Part shown: piece by piece, positions 1 to 6,285 of the stretch | Numbering within the stretch: the stretch's first letter is position 1 | Layout of the letters: the number at the start of each line of letters is the position of its first letter | The notes under the pieces: generated by a model | Seen by the model: only the letters and a program-made list of their open reading frames with translations | Databases searched by the model: none | Told to the model about the DNA's origin: nothing | From: Spartobacteria bacterium | Lineage (GTDB): Bacteria > Verrucomicrobiota > Verrucomicrobiia > Chthoniobacterales > UBA10450 | Reading direction: 5' to 3' | Assembly: GCA_021324035.1 (NCBI GenBank) | Contig: JAJPJU010000143.1 | Location: 1-8,698 of the forward strand | DNA: 8,698 bases | Program-made: the position numbers and the translations under genes

Positions 1-1048
1 CTTTGGTGTCGGCCGCTTTCATCTTTTGAATCTCGGCGACTTCGGCTGCGAACTTCGGCTGAATGCCGGAAACGAGATCGTCGATGTATTTCTTCGCGCC
101 GGCGCCGCTCTTGGCCATTTTGATTTCGGTCTGATAATCGTCCCACGATTTGTAGCCGAGCCGGAGCGCGATCTTGTTCCGGAGATCGATCATTTGATTC
201 AGAACGGCGCGATTCGTGTCTTTGGCGAGCGAATCATGGATCACGTAAAGTTTTTTGCGGGTGGCTTCGCTCTTCGCATTTTCTTCAACGGTAACGAACT
301 GCCAGGTAACATTCGGAAGAACGGTGTAGGAATCGTCGCCGGTTTTGACGCCGGGTGAGGCGAAGAAACTTTCCGGAACGCCGTCGAGCTCGGCTTTGGT
401 GAACACGACCGGGACTTTGGCGTTAACGATGTTGGTGTCGAAATCAGTGCCGAGTTTCGCCAATTGCTTGCGCAAATCCTCAACTTCCTTGCGCTTGTCC
501 GGCGGCAAATCCAGACCCGCGCGGCGATAATCGCGCATTGTTTCGTCGAAAAGCTTTTTGTCTTCGCCGGTAAGGTTCGGCTTGGTGTCGGCGAACGCTT
601 TCAGCGCTTTGTAAACATCCTCGCGATAATCGATGCCGACTGCCCAATCCTGAAACGTTTTGACCGCGTTCTCGGCCGCTTCCCGCACTTTCGGATCGGT
701 ATTCGACTCTTTGAGCACGACGGCCCGGCTCGCCGCATTGCCGGCGGCCCAGTCCAAATCATCGAGCGCGAGAACGGTGCTTTTGAAAGTGACTTTGCTC
801 AGGTCCTGCTGCCCGATTTGATCGAGCGCTTTGTTCGCGGTGTCGATCGCATTCTTGGTCATCGCATCGACTGCTTCCGGAGTGTGTTCCCAATCCGGCA
901 GCGCCAGGACGGCATTTGCCTTATCGGCGGCTGCTTTGAAATCGTCGACCGTTTTTAGATTTTCGGCGCGGATTGTTGCAATACCGAGAAGACAAAGACT
1001 GAGAGGAAGAGGAAGAGTGAAGCGGAACAGGCTCGATATTCTTTTCAT
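1..1048 (-). CDS. Exported M3-family oligopeptidase, N-terminal 349 residues (cut by left edge)
   Basis: The reading frame is open from an ATG at 1048 to the left edge, giving 349 codons without a stop. Residues 1-28 form a signal peptide: basic MKR, a Leu/Pro-rich hydrophobic stretch, and a probable cleavage after IRA. The rest resembles the helical N-terminal half of thimet-oligopeptidase-like M3 zinc peptidases. Recognisable stretches are 'RDYRRAGLDLPPDKRKEV' (172-189), 'LDGVPESFF' (221-229) and the 'NQMIDLRNKIALRLGYKSWDDY' region (284-305). The catalytic HExxH and downstream Glu would lie beyond the window, so activity cannot be checked. The expected role is cleavage of short peptides, here in the periplasm if the signal peptide is real. 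It is divergent from the MarC-family gene across a 67-bp gap. No Shine-Dalgarno site is visible before the ATG. Family assignment is fairly secure; the subfamily is not. Confidence 0.85.
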   Translation of the reverse strand, partial: MKRISSLFRFTLPLPLSLCLLGIATIRAENLKTVDDFKAAADKANAVLALPDWEHTPEAVDAMTKNAIDTANKALDQIGQQDLSKVTFKSTVLALDDLDWAAGNAASRAVVLKESNTDPKVREAAENAVKTFQDWAVGIDYREDVYKALKAFADTKPNLTGEDKKLFDETMRDYRRAGLDLPPDKRKEVEDLRKQLAKLGTDFDTNIVNAKVPVVFTKAELDGVPESFFASPGVKTGDDSYTVLPNVTWQFVTVEENAKSEATRKKLYVIHDSLAKDTNRAVLNQMIDLRNKIALRLGYKSWDDYQTEIKMAKSGAGAKKYIDDLVSGIQPKFAAEVAEIQKMKAADTK

Positions 1049-1104
1049 AGCGAAGGGTTTGGTTTGATGGAGGCAGCGAAGATTGTGTAGAAGGTTGAAT
1101 CGGT

Positions 1105-1109
1105 AAAGG
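1105..1109 (+). promoter_or_regulatory. Ribosome binding site deciding a GTG start
   Basis: AAAGG lies six bases before the GTG at 1116. An overlapping ATG at 1114 is in another frame and hits a stop after five codons. The site and the frame therefore favour GTG 1116 as the start of the MarC-family gene. Confidence 0.55.
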
Positions 1110-1115
1110 CAAAAT

Positions 1116-1700
1116 GTGGCTCAATCTGTGATCGAAAAATTTCTTCTCGCCTTCATTCCTGTATTTGTTGCGATCGATCCCATCGGATTGGTTGCGCTGT
1201 TTCTGGGACTCGGCACGAGTGCGTCGCACGAACATCGCAGGCAGCAGGCGTTTCTCGGCCTGTTGACGGGACTGCTGGTCGCGGTCGGATTTATTTTTCT
1301 CGGCAAGGGGATCTTCTCAGCACTCGGGATTACCGTGGCCGACTTTCAGGTCGCCGGCGGACTGATCCTGCTCGCGCTGGCTGTGCGTGAACTGGTTGGG
1401 TTCGGCAGGATCGATCGGGAAAAGGATGATGAGTATGGGGTTGTCCCGCTCGGGATGCCGTTGATCGCCGGACCGGCATTATTAACCGCGCTGTTGATCC
1501 TTATCGACAGCGTCGGCGTCATTTTCACGCTGGTATCGCTGATCGTGAACCTTGCGATCGTGGCGATTGCCCTTTGCAACGCCGAGCGGTTCGCACGGTT
1601 GATGGGCCGCCAGGGATTGCGCGGGGTCTCGAAAATTATCGCGCTTCTCCTGGCCGCGATTGCGATCAGCCTGATCCGCCGCGGCTGGCAAACGCACTAG
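1116..1700 (+). CDS. MarC family (UPF0056) integral membrane protein
   Basis: This 194-residue, very hydrophobic protein has about six predicted membrane segments, roughly at residues 8-30, 45-64, 76-92, 112-131, 134-154 and 172-188. Family hallmarks are visible: 'AIDPIGLVALFLGL' in the first segment, 'FQVAGGLILLALAVREL' (77-93), 'VPLGMPLIAGPALLT' (110-124) and 'SKIIALLLAAIAISLIRRG' near the C terminus. The length is normal for MarC proteins (about 195-220). It acts in the inner membrane. The transported substrate of the family is not established, and the early link to multiple antibiotic resistance in E. coli was not upheld. The start is GTG, supported by AAAGG six bases upstream. It is divergent from the M3 peptidase and convergent with the small secreted protein, so it is probably monocistronic. 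Confidence 0.9.
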   Translation: MAQSVIEKFLLAFIPVFVAIDPIGLVALFLGLGTSASHEHRRQQAFLGLLTGLLVAVGFIFLGKGIFSALGITVADFQVAGGLILLALAVRELVGFGRIDREKDDEYGVVPLGMPLIAGPALLTALLILIDSVGVIFTLVSLIVNLAIVAIALCNAERFARLMGRQGLRGVSKIIALLLAAIAISLIRRGWQTH

Positions 1701-1704
1701 CTCC

Positions 1705-1817
1705 AGAGATCAGACGACGGAGGACAGACGTCAGCAGCTCGCAATGCGAACTATCGAGACGTTGGGAGGCGAGGCTCCGTCGAGCGAATCGCGACCGTTA
1801 TCTGTCCTCTGTTCTCT
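1705..1817. repeat. Inverted-repeat element between convergent genes
   Basis: The 120-bp gap between the MarC-family gene and the convergent small gene is mostly this element. A perfect 9-bp inverted repeat GAGGACAGA (1720-1728) / TCTGTCCTC (1801-1809) lies inside outer AGAG (1705-1708) / CTCT (1814-1817) ends. The centre holds a small hairpin, GAC-gttg-GGAG (1758-1768) and CTCC-GTC (1775-1781), around the loop gcgagg. There is no T-tract, so it is not a classical terminator. It looks like a non-coding dispersed repeat, but copy number cannot be judged from one window. Confidence 0.45.
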
Positions 1818-1820
1818 AAA

Positions 1821-2186
1821 TCAGTGCTGCATGCCGGGCATGGCGCGCTTCAACTCGGCACTCTTGTCGCCATGATCGTAGCGATAGTTCAGCTCGCCCT
1901 CGATCGCGTAGATTTCTTTCTGCTGATCGGAGAACGCTTCGCCTCCATGATGAATGAAGACTGGCCGTCCGTGGCGGTCCTGGGTCTGCGGGATTTGGCG
2001 ATAGAGGTCGAGCCGACGTTGCTGCAATTGGTCGGTAGACCATTTCCGGTAGGGAGAATTCGCCGGCGAAAACGCGCCGGGTCCGGTGGTTTTCGGACCG
2101 ACGGGCTGGCCGCCCGCGGATGCACTTTGGCCATAGGCCGAACCGGCGATAACAGCGGCAATTGCGACTGCGAGTAAGGTTTTCAT
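1821..2186 (-). CDS. Small secreted protein of unknown function
   Basis: This 121-residue protein is not recognised. Residues 1-19 or 20 form a clear signal peptide: MKTLL, then AVAIAAVIAGSAYG, with cleavage near AYG/QS. There is no lipobox cysteine, so it should be soluble and exported. A Gly/Pro/Ser-rich linker (about 20-45) is followed by a charged, probably helical part with 'KWSTDQLQQRRLDLYRQI' (48-65), a 'GRPVFIHHGGEAFS' patch (73-86) and 'IYAIEGELNYRYD' (92-104). The paired His-His could bind metal, but that is speculation. The frame extends upstream to an ATG at 2231. I chose 2186 because the signal peptide starts there and a promoter-like pair (2194-2222) lies inside the longer version. 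It is divergent from hpnH. Confidence 0.7.
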   Translation of the reverse strand: MKTLLAVAIAAVIAGSAYGQSASAGGQPVGPKTTGPGAFSPANSPYRKWSTDQLQQRRLDLYRQIPQTQDRHGRPVFIHHGGEAFSDQQKEIYAIEGELNYRYDHGDKSAELKRAMPGMQH

Positions 2187-2193
2187 AGGTATT

Positions 2194-2222
2194 TGTATAA
2201 GGTTCGTCTCTTCAGCAGGCAA
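2194..2222 (-). promoter_or_regulatory. Putative sigma-70-type promoter of the small secreted protein gene
   Basis: Read on the minus strand, TTGCCT (2222-2217) and TATACA (2199-2194) are separated by exactly 17 bases. Each box matches consensus at four of six positions. Only seven bases separate the -10 box from the ATG at 2186, so a transcript would start at or next to the initiation codon. This is inferred from sequence alone. Confidence 0.4.
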
Positions 2223-2224
2223 AA

Positions 2225-2241
2225 GGTTCAAATATTGAACC
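2225..2241. promoter_or_regulatory. Candidate operator dyad in divergent promoter region
   Basis: GGTTCAA-ATA-TTGAACC is a perfect 7-bp dyad with a 3-bp spacer. It sits just upstream of the putative -35 box of the small secreted protein gene and about 80 bp upstream of the putative hpnH promoter. The size and symmetry fit a dimeric repressor or activator site. No regulator gene is adjacent. Confidence 0.35.
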
Positions 2242-2319
2242 GCAGGCTAGGTCTGACGTTGCGGAAATTCGCTCGCATTTCCAATAGATTGGGCTCTATT
2301 TCGTCCAACCTACATCGGG

Positions 2320-2347
2320 TTGACACGCCGGGGAGCGTTGTTACTTT
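2320..2347 (+). promoter_or_regulatory. Putative hpnH promoter
   Basis: A perfect TTGACA (2320-2325) is followed after 16 bases by TACTTT (2342-2347), a weak -10 box matching three of six positions. Transcription would begin near 2354, giving a leader of about 11 bases before the ATG at 2365. No Shine-Dalgarno site is visible in that leader. The -35 box is good and the -10 box is poor. Confidence 0.35.
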
Positions 2348-2364
2348 CCACGCCCTTAACTTTT

Positions 2365-3687
2365 ATGAGATTTCCGCTCGCTTTAACGACGAAAATCGCT
2401 GCCTACATCGTAGGCAATAAACTGCGCGGTACGAAGAAATTCGCGACCGTTTTGCAGCTTGAACCGTTGCATACCTGCAATCTGACCTGCACGGGGTGCG
2501 GCCGGATCCGGGAATATTCGACGTCGATGAAGGACGTGATGCCGTTGGAGGATTGTCTGGGCGCGGCCAGGGAATGCAATGCCCCGATGGTCTCGATTTG
2601 CGGCGGCGAACCGCTGATTTATCCGCAGATCGAAGCGTTGACGAACGGACTGCTGGAGCAGGGCCGGATCGTTTACATCTGCACCAACGCGATGTTCATG
2701 CGCAAAAAGATGCGCGAATGGATGGCGAAGGAATTAATAAATGCGAATCGCGAAATGCGAAACGATCTCGAAGGCAAGATCGGAGTGTTGTTGGCTCGCA
2801 ATTTGATCACGGAAAAGGACGCCGCCGATATCCGTAAAGGACCAAAGGACGCGAACAAGCCGGTGATGGGGCCGAGCAAGTGGATGTATTGGAACGTTCA
2901 CCTCGATGGGCTCGAGCGAATTCACGACTTGATCGTCGAGCGCGAAGGCGTGTTCAAGGAATGCATTCTCGCGATCAAAATGGCGAAGATTCTCGGCTAT
3001 CAAGTCGCGACCAACACGACGGTCTACAAAGAGACCGACATGGACGAGCTCGAACAAATGTTCGATTACCTTTCCGACCTCGGCGTCGACGGCCATACCA
3101 TCACCCCCGGATACGATTACGACGCGGCCAAAAAGGACATGGTGGCGCGTTTGAATTTGCAGCCGGAGAATTTTTTCCTCACTCGCGATCTGACGGTCGA
3201 AAAGTTCCGGCGGATGGAGGATTGGATGAATCGCTACACGTTCTTCGGAACCCCGGTTTATTTCGAATTTCTCGCCGGCAAACGCGATCTGACCTGCTCA
3301 GCCTGGGCGATCCCAACCCGCAACATCAAAGGTTGGAAAGCGCCGTGTTATTTCATGACCGACGCGGTGGGCACCAACGGAACCGGGCATTACGCGAGTT
3401 ATTCCGAGCTGCTCGAGAACGTCGATTGGGACAAATACGGCGTCGTGGACGGCGTTGCCCGCGATCCTCGTTGCGAAAACTGCATGACCCATTGCGGTTA
3501 CGAACCGACCGCCAGCCTCGGTTTGAACGCGCAACCCGGCGATACCTGGAAAACTGTAAGATTCAATTTCGGCGCACGACCGAAACCGACTGGACGCGGC
3601 AGCGAAACTGTGGCGTTTAACGGCGTGAGTTCGGGCAACGGCCATTTGACCGGCAAGCAAGCCCAGGCCGAAGCGAAAGCTGGTTGA
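2365..3687 (+). CDS. hpnH: Hopanoid biosynthesis radical SAM protein HpnH (adenosylhopane synthase)
   Basis: HpnH joins the 5'-deoxyadenosyl radical of SAM to diploptene, giving adenosylhopane, the first step to C35 hopanoids. The 440 residues show the [4Fe-4S] motif CNLTCTGC (C38, C42, C45), the SAM-binding GGEP (80-83), 'NVHLDGLERIHD' (177-188), 'TPGYDYD' (247-253), 'FLAGKRDLTC' (302-311) and 'PTRNIKGWKAPCY' (317-329). The C-terminal cysteine cluster CENCMTHCGYE (C370, C373, C377) is also typical. I chose ATG 2365 over an upstream in-frame start at 2320 because HpnH proteins begin close to this hydrophobic 'FPLALTTKIAAY' segment. It is longer than the usual 330-390 residues. An extra charged stretch lies at about 117-172, between the 'CTNA' and 'HLDGL' motifs, and a low-complexity tail follows residue 402. 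The cyclase gene shc follows after the four-helix-bundle gene. Confidence 0.93.
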   Translation: MRFPLALTTKIAAYIVGNKLRGTKKFATVLQLEPLHTCNLTCTGCGRIREYSTSMKDVMPLEDCLGAARECNAPMVSICGGEPLIYPQIEALTNGLLEQGRIVYICTNAMFMRKKMREWMAKELINANREMRNDLEGKIGVLLARNLITEKDAADIRKGPKDANKPVMGPSKWMYWNVHLDGLERIHDLIVEREGVFKECILAIKMAKILGYQVATNTTVYKETDMDELEQMFDYLSDLGVDGHTITPGYDYDAAKKDMVARLNLQPENFFLTRDLTVEKFRRMEDWMNRYTFFGTPVYFEFLAGKRDLTCSAWAIPTRNIKGWKAPCYFMTDAVGTNGTGHYASYSELLENVDWDKYGVVDGVARDPRCENCMTHCGYEPTASLGLNAQPGDTWKTVRFNFGARPKPTGRGSETVAFNGVSSGNGHLTGKQAQAEAKAG

Positions 3688-4117
3688 CCGGTTGAAGAGT
3701 TGAATGGTTGAATGCGGCCGTGAGCGACTTTGTTTATTCGTTCGAGAAGTTGCGAGTTTGGAATGATGCGCGCGTTCTGCACAAAGGCGTGTATGAAACT
3801 ACCCACCAATTCCCACGCTCTGAAATGTTTGGATTCACGTCTCAAATGAATCGCGCCGCTGCATCCGTAGCGACGAATCTTGCGGAAGGAAGCCCGCGGA
3901 CGAGCCGGAAAGACCAGGCACATTTCACTCAAATTTCCTACGGTTCCCTGACCGAGCTCGCATGTCTGGGAATCTTAGCCAAGGATGTCGGGCTTCTGTC
4001 GAAAACGACCGAACAGTCCTTCCGAAATCAGATTGACGCAATTGCCCGACAATTGATCGCGTTACGTCAATCGCAGCTGCGTGACTGAACCTTTCAACTT
4101 TTCAACCGTGCAACCAG
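3680..4117. mobile_element. Inverted-repeat-bounded cassette carrying a four-helix-bundle gene
   Basis: The arms 3680-3711 and 4086-4117 are inverted copies matching at 27 of 32 positions. Each arm is built of GGTTGA-like units about eight bases apart (unit starts at 3682, 3690, 3699 and 3706 on the left). The 438-bp unit holds only the S23/IVP-family gene. The left arm contains the hpnH stop codon (3685-3687). The right arm contains the stop of the small gene and the GTG at 4108 that could start shc. There is no transposase, so if it is mobile it must move in trans or by recombination. Mobility is inferred; the repeat itself is directly visible. Confidence 0.5.
3708..4088 (+). CDS. Four-helix-bundle protein of the 23S rRNA intervening-sequence (IVP/S23) family
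   Basis: This 126-residue protein has the family pattern: 'SFEKLRVWNDARVLHKGVYETT' as helix 1, 'FPRSEMFGFTSQMNRAAASVATNLAEG' as the hallmark (36-61), 'YGSLTELACLGILAKDVGLL' as helix 3 (78-97) and a final helix to the C terminus. Relatives were first found in insertions within 23S rRNA genes, and the fold is shared with the accessory protein Avd of diversity-generating retroelements. Free-standing copies are common and their function is unknown; basic surfaces suggest nucleic-acid binding in some. No rRNA or reverse transcriptase is seen here. The start is uncertain: TTG 3708 has GAAGAG upstream, while GTG 3720 would remove four residues. The gene overlaps the putative shc start at 4081 by eight bases. 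Confidence 0.85.
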   Translation: MNAAVSDFVYSFEKLRVWNDARVLHKGVYETTHQFPRSEMFGFTSQMNRAAASVATNLAEGSPRTSRKDQAHFTQISYGSLTELACLGILAKDVGLLSKTTEQSFRNQIDAIARQLIALRQSQLRD

Positions 4118-6102
4118 TAAACCGAATCATTGCATTACGAAGCGCGAGTCCGGAGCGGGAAGCGCCGTTTGTCGCGACTGACGCTGAAATTTCGGGCGCG
4201 ATTGGTCGTGCCCAGCAAAATTTATTGCGTCAGCAACATCAGGACGGTCATTGGTGCGGCGAATTGCTGGTCGATAGCACCCTGTGCTCCGACTTTGTCC
4301 TGTTCATGCACTGGCTCGGCGAAGTTGACGTCGGTCTTCAGGAACGCTGTGCCCGCCACATTTTAAAGCGCCAGCTTCCCGATGGTGGGTGGAATATTTA
4401 CTTCGGCGGCCCGAGCGAGATCAACGCCTCAGTAAAAGGTTACTTTGCCCTCAAGCTTGCGGGTTATTCAGCGGATCTGCCGTTCATGCGCAAAGCGCGC
4501 GAAAACATTTTGCGATTAGGCGGCATCCCGCGGATGAACACGTTCAGCAAGCTTTATCTCGCGCTCCTTGGACAATTTCCCTGGAAATACCTGCCGACGA
4601 TTCCAGTGGAAATGATTTTGCTGCCGAGCTGGGCGCCGTTCCACATCTACAAAATGTCGTCCTGGAGCCGGGCGATGCTGATTCCGCTGGCGATCATAAA
4701 CCATTTCAAGCCGACCCGATCGCTGCCCGGCAACAAGCAACTGCACGAACTCTACCCGCTTGGCACCGAACAGGGCGATTTGCGATTGCCCCGCAGCGAA
4801 AAATTCTGGACCTGGCGAAATTTCTTCCTCCGCGTTAACGACGTCCTGAAAGTTTTGCACCCGTTGCGGATCAACCCGATGCGGAAACGCGCACTCGAAG
4901 AGGCTGAGCGTTGGATGCTCGAGCGGATCGGGGAGGGGAGCGACGGATTGGCTGCGGTTTATCCGGCGATGCTCAATTGTATGATTGCGCTGCGGGTCCT
5001 CGGTTACCCGAAGGATCATCCGGTTTACAAAAAAGCGGCGAAAGACTTTGCCGGCTTGTTCGTGGATGACCCTGGCGATTTTCGAATTCAACCGTGTCTG
5101 TCACCGGTTTGGGACACCGCCATCAATTTGATCTCGCTCGCCGAATCGGGCCTGCCGGCCGACGATCCGGCGTTGCGGCGCGCGGCAAAATGGTTGCTCG
5201 AAAAGGAAGTGCGAATTCGCGGCGATTGGATCCATAACAATTCGCATCGTGAGGCCAGCGGATGGGCGTTCGAGTACAACAACGTTTACTATCCAGACGT
5301 TGACGACACTGCGATGGTGCTAATGGCGCTGCGGCTCGTGAAACCGGAAGAGAATTCGGGGTTGGAAGGAGCTTTTCGGCGCGCGCTCGACTGGCAAATG
5401 AGTTTCCAATGCCGCGACGGCGGTTGGGCGGCGTTCGACAAAAATGTCACGACACCCTGGCTCGAAGACATGCCGTTTGCAGATCACAACGCCATTCTCG
5501 ATCCGACCTGCAGCGATTTGACTGCGCGGACGCTGGAATTGCTCGGCTACATCAATTTCAATCCCAGAGTCCGCAGCGTCCGCGATGCGGTACAGTATCT
5601 CATCGATACGCAGGAATCTGATGGCTCCTGGTACGGACGCTGGGGCGTTAATTACATTTACGGAACCTGGCAGGTGCTGCGTGGATTGCGCGCAATCGGT
5701 CACAACATGACCCAGGACTGGATTTTGCGCGGTCGCGATTGGCTCGAAAGTTGTCAGAACGACGACGGCGGCTGGGGCGAAACTTGCGCGACTTACGAGA
5801 ATCTGGCGACGAAGGGGATTGGCAAGAGCACGGTGTCGCAAACCGCCTGGGCAATCATGGGCATCTGCGCGTGCGGCGATTTGAATCGCACCAGCGTTCA
5901 ACGCGGCCTCCGTTTTCTCTTGAGCACCCAGAAGGATGACGGTTCATGGGACGAACCGGAAATTACCGGCACCGGATTTCCGGGCGTGTTCTATCTCAAG
6001 TACGACATGTACCGCCAAAATTTCCCGCTCCTCGCTCTCGCGACCTACGTGAATTTCCGGAAGGGCATGATCACCCAGCCGGGTTTTTATCAGGCGAAAT
6101 AA
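4081..6102 (+). CDS. shc: Squalene-hopene cyclase
   Basis: This enzyme cyclises squalene to hopene and hopanol at the inner membrane, supplying HpnH. The 673 residues show the catalytic DVDD motif (D406, D408, D409), preceded by GWAFEYN (394-400) as in other cyclases. Six or more QW repeats are visible: QDGHW (54-58), QLPDGGW (98-104), QCRDGGW (443-449), QESDGSW (511-517), QNDDGGW (559-565) and QKDDGSW (617-623). 'GTGFPGVFYLKYDMYR' (630-645) is a typical C-terminal feature. Aligning on DVDD, the position of Alicyclobacillus Tyr420 is Phe452 here, as in some Gram-negative enzymes. Length is normal. The start is doubtful: GTG 4081 makes an 8-bp overlap with the upstream gene, and in-frame GTG 4108 is the alternative. 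Residues 3-12 of the longer version are encoded by an inverted-repeat arm. No Shine-Dalgarno site is visible for either. Confidence 0.95.
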   Translation: MTEPFNFSTVQPVNRIIALRSASPEREAPFVATDAEISGAIGRAQQNLLRQQHQDGHWCGELLVDSTLCSDFVLFMHWLGEVDVGLQERCARHILKRQLPDGGWNIYFGGPSEINASVKGYFALKLAGYSADLPFMRKARENILRLGGIPRMNTFSKLYLALLGQFPWKYLPTIPVEMILLPSWAPFHIYKMSSWSRAMLIPLAIINHFKPTRSLPGNKQLHELYPLGTEQGDLRLPRSEKFWTWRNFFLRVNDVLKVLHPLRINPMRKRALEEAERWMLERIGEGSDGLAAVYPAMLNCMIALRVLGYPKDHPVYKKAAKDFAGLFVDDPGDFRIQPCLSPVWDTAINLISLAESGLPADDPALRRAAKWLLEKEVRIRGDWIHNNSHREASGWAFEYNNVYYPDVDDTAMVLMALRLVKPEENSGLEGAFRRALDWQMSFQCRDGGWAAFDKNVTTPWLEDMPFADHNAILDPTCSDLTARTLELLGYINFNPRVRSVRDAVQYLIDTQESDGSWYGRWGVNYIYGTWQVLRGLRAIGHNMTQDWILRGRDWLESCQNDDGGWGETCATYENLATKGIGKSTVSQTAWAIMGICACGDLNRTSVQRGLRFLLSTQKDDGSWDEPEITGTGFPGVFYLKYDMYRQNFPLLALATYVNFRKGMITQPGFYQAK

Positions 6103-6103
6103 T

Positions 6104-6224
6104 TTTCATTAACACCCGGCTTTAGCCGGATGATTCGGGCGAGTATGAGAGCAAAACCGTTTAAACGGTTTTACGATTTTCTGCTTTCGGCCGGCCACCT
6201 CGCTGAAGCGAGGTGTTAATGAAA
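6104..6224. repeat. Paired-hairpin (REP/BIME-like) inverted-repeat element
   Basis: Perfect 13-bp ends TTTCATTAACACC (6104-6116) and GGTGTTAATGAAA (6212-6224) each run into a hairpin. The left is CCGGCT-tt-AGCCGG (6116-6129) and the right is CACCTCGCT-ga-AGCGAGGTG (6196-6215). Over 26 bases the arms match at 21 positions, and the stem differences are compensatory. The centre also holds a perfect 20-bp palindrome, AAAACCGTTT-AAACGGTTTT (6153-6172). The element begins two bases after the shc stop. It lacks the run of T expected of a terminator at the hairpin ends, but strong folding could still stop or stabilise shc mRNA. It fills most of the 183-bp gap before sod. Confidence 0.7.
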
Positions 6225-6251
6225 GATCGACATCTGCGGGTCGGGTGACAA

Positions 6252-6279
6252 TTGACCGCCAATCGTCGCGGCCTAACGT
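6252..6279 (+). promoter_or_regulatory. Putative sod promoter
   Basis: TTGACC (6252-6257) is followed after 16 bases by TAACGT (6274-6279). The -35 box is good (five of six) and the -10 box weak (three of six). The -10 box ends six bases before the ATG at 6286, so the mRNA would be leaderless. There is also no Shine-Dalgarno sequence before the ATG. Confidence 0.3.
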
Positions 6280-6285
6280 GTTTGT

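Noticed and set aside
464..958. 164-codon plus-strand open frame opposite the M3 peptidase
   Set aside because: The minus-strand frame has a signal peptide and family motifs over its whole length; the plus-strand frame has neither.
2281..2292. CCAAT-AG-ATTGG dyad upstream of hpnH
   Set aside because: Five base pairs in a short A/T-rich stretch is easily chance, and it is not placed against either predicted promoter box.
2880..3620. 246-codon open frame in another forward frame of hpnH
   Set aside because: The product is rich in Arg and low complexity, typical of a shifted frame, while the hpnH frame carries every family motif.
3708..4088. Diversity-generating retroelement, suggested by the Avd-like fold
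   Set aside because: There is no reverse transcriptase and no template/variable repeat pair in the window; only the fold family is shared.
4516..5091. Long open frame on the minus strand within shc
   Set aside because: It is antisense to an unmistakable cyclase, has no recognisable domain, and is the sort of open shadow frame that GC-rich coding DNA produces.
5320..5901. 193-codon open frame antisense to the C-terminal half of shc
   Set aside because: Same reason: it mirrors the QW-repeat region and shows no protein-like motif or ribosome binding site.
6153..6172. The 20-bp palindrome as a rho-independent terminator for shc
   Set aside because: The palindrome has no loop and no following T run beyond its own end, and its centre is AT-rich; it fits better as part of the repeat element.
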